A stretch of DNA of 64,000 bases, from assembly GCA_964035545.1 (NCBI GenBank), contig OZ037772.1, positions 11,535,818 to 11,599,817 of the forward strand, given 5' to 3'. Position numbers and translations under genes: made by a program. The stretch is from Bugula neritina. Lineage: Eukaryota; Bryozoa; Gymnolaemata; Cheilostomatida; Bugulidae. The number at the start of each line of letters is the position of its first letter. Within the stretch, counting starts at the first letter, position 1. Of this stretch, positions 60,730 to 64,000 are shown piece after piece. The notes under the pieces were generated by a model. It saw nothing but the letters and a program-made list of their open reading frames with translations, was not told where the DNA came from and searched no databases.

Positions 60730-61818
60730 ATGGAAACCAGTCTACCATCAGTCAGTTCTGATTTAATCGCCTTGATTGAATCACAACTACTGGGGACTGA
60801 GTCCTACGTGAAAGGCGACGAGAACATAAAGATGGCCGACGATCTACTAGATCTGGAGCTTGACACTATGTCTCTCTGTCAGTCTACACGACACGACTCA
60901 GTCCCTCGAGTGCTATCTGAAAAGATGTATGACTCCCAGACTAGTAACAGTCGGTTGTCATCAGAATTATGGTGTAGGGATCACATCCGATCTAACAGTA
61001 ATTCTGCTCTTTTAGATACCGCTCTCTCTCCTCTATCTGGTGACATGCCGTCACTAGAAATGGCTTGGAACGAGGAACCCGTTCCCACTACTCTTTCGGA
61101 GGCACTCCTACAACAATCATGCTGGGTTACAACAGATACGGAAACACTGATACGAGAGCACAAAGGAGACGACCAATGCACCACCTGCCGTTTATGCCAG
61201 CTTCACTTCACTACCCCACGAAGACTCCGAGTTCATGTTCCCCAACATTACTTCACCACCTTTTGTCCCTGTGGTGAATATAGTTACCACAGGGACTACA
61301 TCCTCCGTCACCAACGAACCATGGGATGCCATATTGGACACCTATTCGAAGTCGACGAACCCTCCTTTCCACAATTCCTTGATCTCATCCGACCGTTCAT
61401 ATCAGACCCAGTTCGATACGAACGGCTGCGCCAGGAGTTCCCCGCACCCAGGACCATCACACAGGGACCCTGCCCTAAACCACCCGGATATAGGAAACCA
61501 CGCATATCCCATTCCTCACCCCCCGCACGCACAGTGCCTCGCCCCGACTCTATACCAAGAGTCGTGTTACGACGCATCGATATACCACAGCGATGGCGTC
61601 CCTCCCCCCCTGTCTCCCCAAGGCCGTCTCGTAAGCGGCGTTGACCATCTTCATCCCCCAATCGACACTCTGCCCCCGCCAGGAATCTAGGCGAGGCAGA
61701 AGAGCGGATACGAGAATTAGAGAAAGAGGTGCAAAGACTGACACCGAGAATCTCCGCCGCCGCATCAGAACTCCGGGCCCTCTCTGCCTCTGTAGCCCGA
61801 ATGAAAGGAAGTGCTTGA
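60730..61818 (+). CDS. Extra retrotransposon ORF: C2H2 zinc-finger protein with coiled-coil end, interrupted by in-frame TGA
   Basis: 304 codons from ATG 60730 to TGA 61642-61644. The same frame stays open for 57 further codons to TGA 61816-61818. Residues 153-173 form a classical finger (C-x2-C-x12-H-x3-H, CRLCQLHF...HVPQH). A second, irregular finger has C179-x-C181, H194 and then C200 or H201. After the first stop the frame encodes a heptad-like EEERIRELEKEV stretch typical of a short coiled coil. A Pro/Arg-rich segment separates fingers and coil. It does not resemble gag, pol or env. A DNA-binding or chromatin-targeting accessory role is possible but unproven. It starts 65 bp after the pol stop. 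Confidence 0.7.
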
Positions 61819-62161
61819 AGGTGATGTCCCTCCTTTCCCTATCCGTGATGGTACAGCAGGTGGTGCCCCCTTTACAGACCTTTCTCACGCTAGTGCTCAC
61901 AGACAATTACTCAGTGTAACAATATAGTAACCTACCAGTATACAGCTCTACCTCTACAAACTATCCCTTATAAGTGCCTCCCGCCGGTGCCATTGTGTAT
62001 TTACTGTTATATTTTTTTATATATGCATGTGTTTCTTATTACTGTACATAGCCATGTTTTTCTCTTATGTACCACACGCTCTCTCGGTTTTTTTATAGTT
62101 TTATAACATTTTATGTTCGAATTTATTGTATCTGTGTTATCAGAAAGTAGGGCTTTCTGCT
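61819..62161. other. Retrotransposon 3' untranslated region
   Basis: No open frame of note between the accessory ORF and the polypurine tract; T-rich towards the end. Confidence 0.6.
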
Positions 62162-62172
62162 GGGGGGGGCGG
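62162..62172 (+). promoter_or_regulatory. Polypurine tract
   Basis: GGGGGGGGCGG directly before the 3' LTR, the position of the plus-strand primer. The single C interrupts an otherwise pure G run. Confidence 0.8.
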
Positions 62173-62444
62173 TGTAGTAAGGACGTAATGCGCGCGTCCC
62201 CCGTATTCCTTCAGCCTATCCAAGTGCGTCACGTGATAGGCCTCAGTTAGTAGTAGTTTTGCAGTAGAGAGAGCGTGCTAACTAAGCGAAGATGTAATCT
62301 CTAATCGGTGTACGTGATGTATCTTTTATATAATTAGTAGTAAATAAACTTGGAAGCTTTTACCTAAATACTTTATTGGTGTGAATAAATAGACATAATT
62401 ACAAAGCTAGGAACCCACGCATAGTAGTTACATAACTTACTACA
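62173..62444 (+). repeat. 3' LTR (272 bp)
   Basis: Same length and, by eye, the same sequence as the 5' LTR, from TGTAGTAAG to CTTACTACA. It is followed by the GTAT target duplication at 62445-62448. Confidence 0.95.
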
Positions 62445-62448
62445 GTAT

Positions 62449-62750
62449 TTTTATCTATTTCAACTATAAGAATAACTATTTGGTTTATTAAACATGTTTA
62501 TAAGTTTGACAATTTTTAGAATGCCAGTGTGGTCAGTTCATGATAGAATTTATGGCTATGTGTTTACTTCATAATAGATTTCTCATAAAATTACAAATTC
62601 TTAAGGCAGGCTCTCCAGCGATTGATTAGTTTGTCACTAGTTAGTATTCTAATTGGCAGTTAAAGCCTTGCATGTTTTTACACTTACAGTATTTTAATGC
62701 AGCTACTAATTCAAGTGAACATTGAATATAAGTTTTAATCCCTGTCTATG
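62449..62750. other. Spacer between the two mobile elements
   Basis: AT-rich DNA with no gene or repeat recognised. Confidence 0.5.
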
Positions 62751-62758
62751 GGCTATAC

Positions 62759-63097
62759 CAGGGGTTTCCAACCTTTTCAAACCGAGGGCCACAGAAATGA
62801 AATATTTCATGGTGAGGGCCACATTGTAAGCTTCAGCTTGTGCTGGGGGCCACAGCCTCAGTATTTTTCAAACTACTTTATTCCAAAACTTTATGAATCA
62901 TTACACAATTAAGTCTCAGTAGTTACTGTCAGCTGCATTTTTTGTGTTATTTGTATAAATAAGGCATTTAAAAGGTGGCTTTTCACTTTAATTCATGTAA
63001 ACAGTGAAAAAGTATATTAGCTTTATGCCTTCGAGGGCCACATAAATGTAGGCTGGGGGCCACATCCGGCCCTAGGGCCGCCTGTTGGACAGCCCTG
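62759..63097. mobile_element. Non-autonomous hAT-type transposon (MITE), 339 bp
   Basis: Terminal inverted repeats are CAGGGGTTTCCAACC on the left and, on the other strand, CAGGGCTGTCCAAC on the right. Both ends are flanked by the identical 8-bp duplication GGCTATAC (62751-62758 and 63098-63105). The CAGGG terminus with 8-bp target duplication is characteristic of hAT elements. GAGGGCCACA and GGGGGCCACA words are repeated inside. No transposase is encoded. Confidence 0.93.
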
Positions 63098-63105
63098 GGC
63101 TATAC

Positions 63106-63834
63106 ATTCATTCTTATCATTTGTCTAATTGCAGTTATCATTTAATGTCATTTTTATTATAGTTTGATATTTTTTAGTAGACCTGTAATACCTTTTCATA
63201 GAAACAAACTCACCCTAGCTAGCCACTAAAAGAAGGCAAGAGGTGATTAATTCAAGATCTGTATATATGTTTAAATATTTTACAATTTCATAAATAATTT
63301 CTGTTTGTTTTATTTTAAAAACTTGTTATAGTTGCATACATTAATAACCTACTTTTACAGTTTCTTATGGCAGTTGGAATAAGTAAAAATAAAGTTACAA
63401 AAACCAACACCAGTACAACTCATCTATAGTTAGTGGCGATGCTTCGTATAGATGAGATGATGAGAGAGTGAACCTTATGCAAAGAGTGATGTCAGAGCCT
63501 TTTCTTGCACTGAAAATTAGAATCTGACTGATTTTTAACACCCATGGTGATGGCGTAAAAGAAAACATCTCTTCACAATTTTACAGAAAGGTATCTGCAG
63601 TACCAACACTAAAAGACTGTTCAATTAAAAATTGGGATAAAATTTTCACAGTTGGTGCAATTTGCTGCTTCTTGTTTTTTATCATTTTCTTATATCTGCA
63701 TGTATTGTGGATAATTAGCTTACAGATTCTTTAAGAAACTACAATTTGATTAAATTTTAAAATTTAAATAATATATGTAATAATATATGTAATACATGTG
63801 TGTGCAGATTATATATTCTTTTAGACAGTGAAGA
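63106..63834. other. AT-rich DNA before the last exon
   Basis: No gene recognised. It ends in ATTCTTTTAG (63834), a plausible acceptor for the exon that holds the start codon at 63844. Confidence 0.5.
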
Positions 63835-63843
63835 GTGTTAGCA

Positions 63844-63939
63844 ATGGGAAGTTATGAGAACATTCTAAAGCTGGATGAGTTGACAGAGAAATACCAGAAA
63901 GAGGCTGAATCAACTGAAAACTGGGTCTCCCATCTCAAG
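63844..63939 (+). CDS. First coding exon of an unidentified gene (partial)
   Basis: An ATG in the context AGCAATGGG opens 32 codons to a donor AAG|GTAGAT at 63940. The peptide begins MGSYENILKLDELTEKYQ and is charged and helical, with no recognised domain. It keeps phase 0 at the splice site. The rest of the gene is outside the window, so no function is offered. Confidence 0.55.
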
Positions 63940-64000
63940 GTAGATCATGTATTCATAAAATAAGCCTCTCAAATAAATGCTAGATAATTTTACCACATCT

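Larger units (their letters stand above)
54872..62444 (+). mobile_element. Full-length Ty3/gypsy LTR retrotransposon
   Basis: 7573 bp bounded by 272-bp direct LTRs, with primer-binding site, gag-pol frame, an extra downstream ORF and a G-rich polypurine tract. The domain order protease, reverse transcriptase, RNase H, integrase defines the Ty3/gypsy (Metaviridae-like) group. No envelope gene is recognised; the extra ORF is a zinc-finger protein without signal peptide or membrane segment. The element is clearly GC-richer than the flanking DNA. The LTRs read identical by eye, which indicates recent insertion, yet two in-frame stop codons interrupt the ORFs. Confidence 0.96.

Noticed and set aside
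61235-61690. Overlapping 151-codon frame in the extra retrotransposon ORF
   Set aside because: It has no motif, while the overlapping frame carries the C2H2 finger and continues into the coiled coil.

Overview
The window looks like nuclear DNA of an animal, probably a marine invertebrate. It carries intron-rich genes with GT-AG introns, AT-rich introns and intergenic DNA full of micro- and minisatellites, metazoan gene families (tektin-like, RAB14, MICAL, dolichyl-diphosphatase) and a GC-rich Ty3/gypsy retrotransposon. The phylum cannot be fixed from the sequence alone. A recurring intronic motif of the type AGGGAGAYAACTC hints at a lophotrochozoan such as a mollusc, but that is a recollection and was not checked.

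Layout. 1-3770: the 3' part of a tektin-like ciliary protein gene (+ strand, five exons, 5' end outside the window). 3771-6471: intergenic DNA with a probable RAB14 promoter near 5440-5736. 6472-8803: a complete RAB14 small GTPase gene (+, six exons, 214 aa). 8804-10756: AT-rich spacer. 12638-43231: a complete MICAL F-actin monooxygenase gene (-, 36 coding exons, 1835 aa: FAD monooxygenase, CH, LIM, long disordered linker, C-terminal bMERB Rab-binding domain), with a candidate alternative 3' exon at 10757-10889. 43232-48271: spacer between the divergent MICAL and DOLPP1 genes. 48272-51993: a complete dolichyldiphosphatase 1 gene (DOLPP1, +, seven exons, 231 aa). 54872-62444: a full-length Ty3/gypsy LTR retrotransposon with LTRs that read identical, an interrupted gag-pol frame and an extra C2H2 zinc-finger ORF. 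62759-63097: a short hAT-type non-autonomous transposon with a perfect 8-bp target duplication. 63844-63939: the first coding exon of an unidentified gene that runs off the window.

The genes are ordinary single-copy eukaryotic genes, not an operon. RAB14 (endosome-Golgi traffic) and MICAL (actin oxidation, Rab binding through bMERB) can meet in vesicle traffic biology, but their adjacency here is not evidence of co-function.

The most striking signal is at the DNA level. Many splice sites lie inside or directly against tandem repeat arrays, and in several cases the repeat unit copies the exon end and the GT donor. Other notable points are one MICAL intron that cannot be spliced in frame with canonical ends, a possible membrane-anchored MICAL isoform, and two in-frame stops in an otherwise young-looking retrotransposon.
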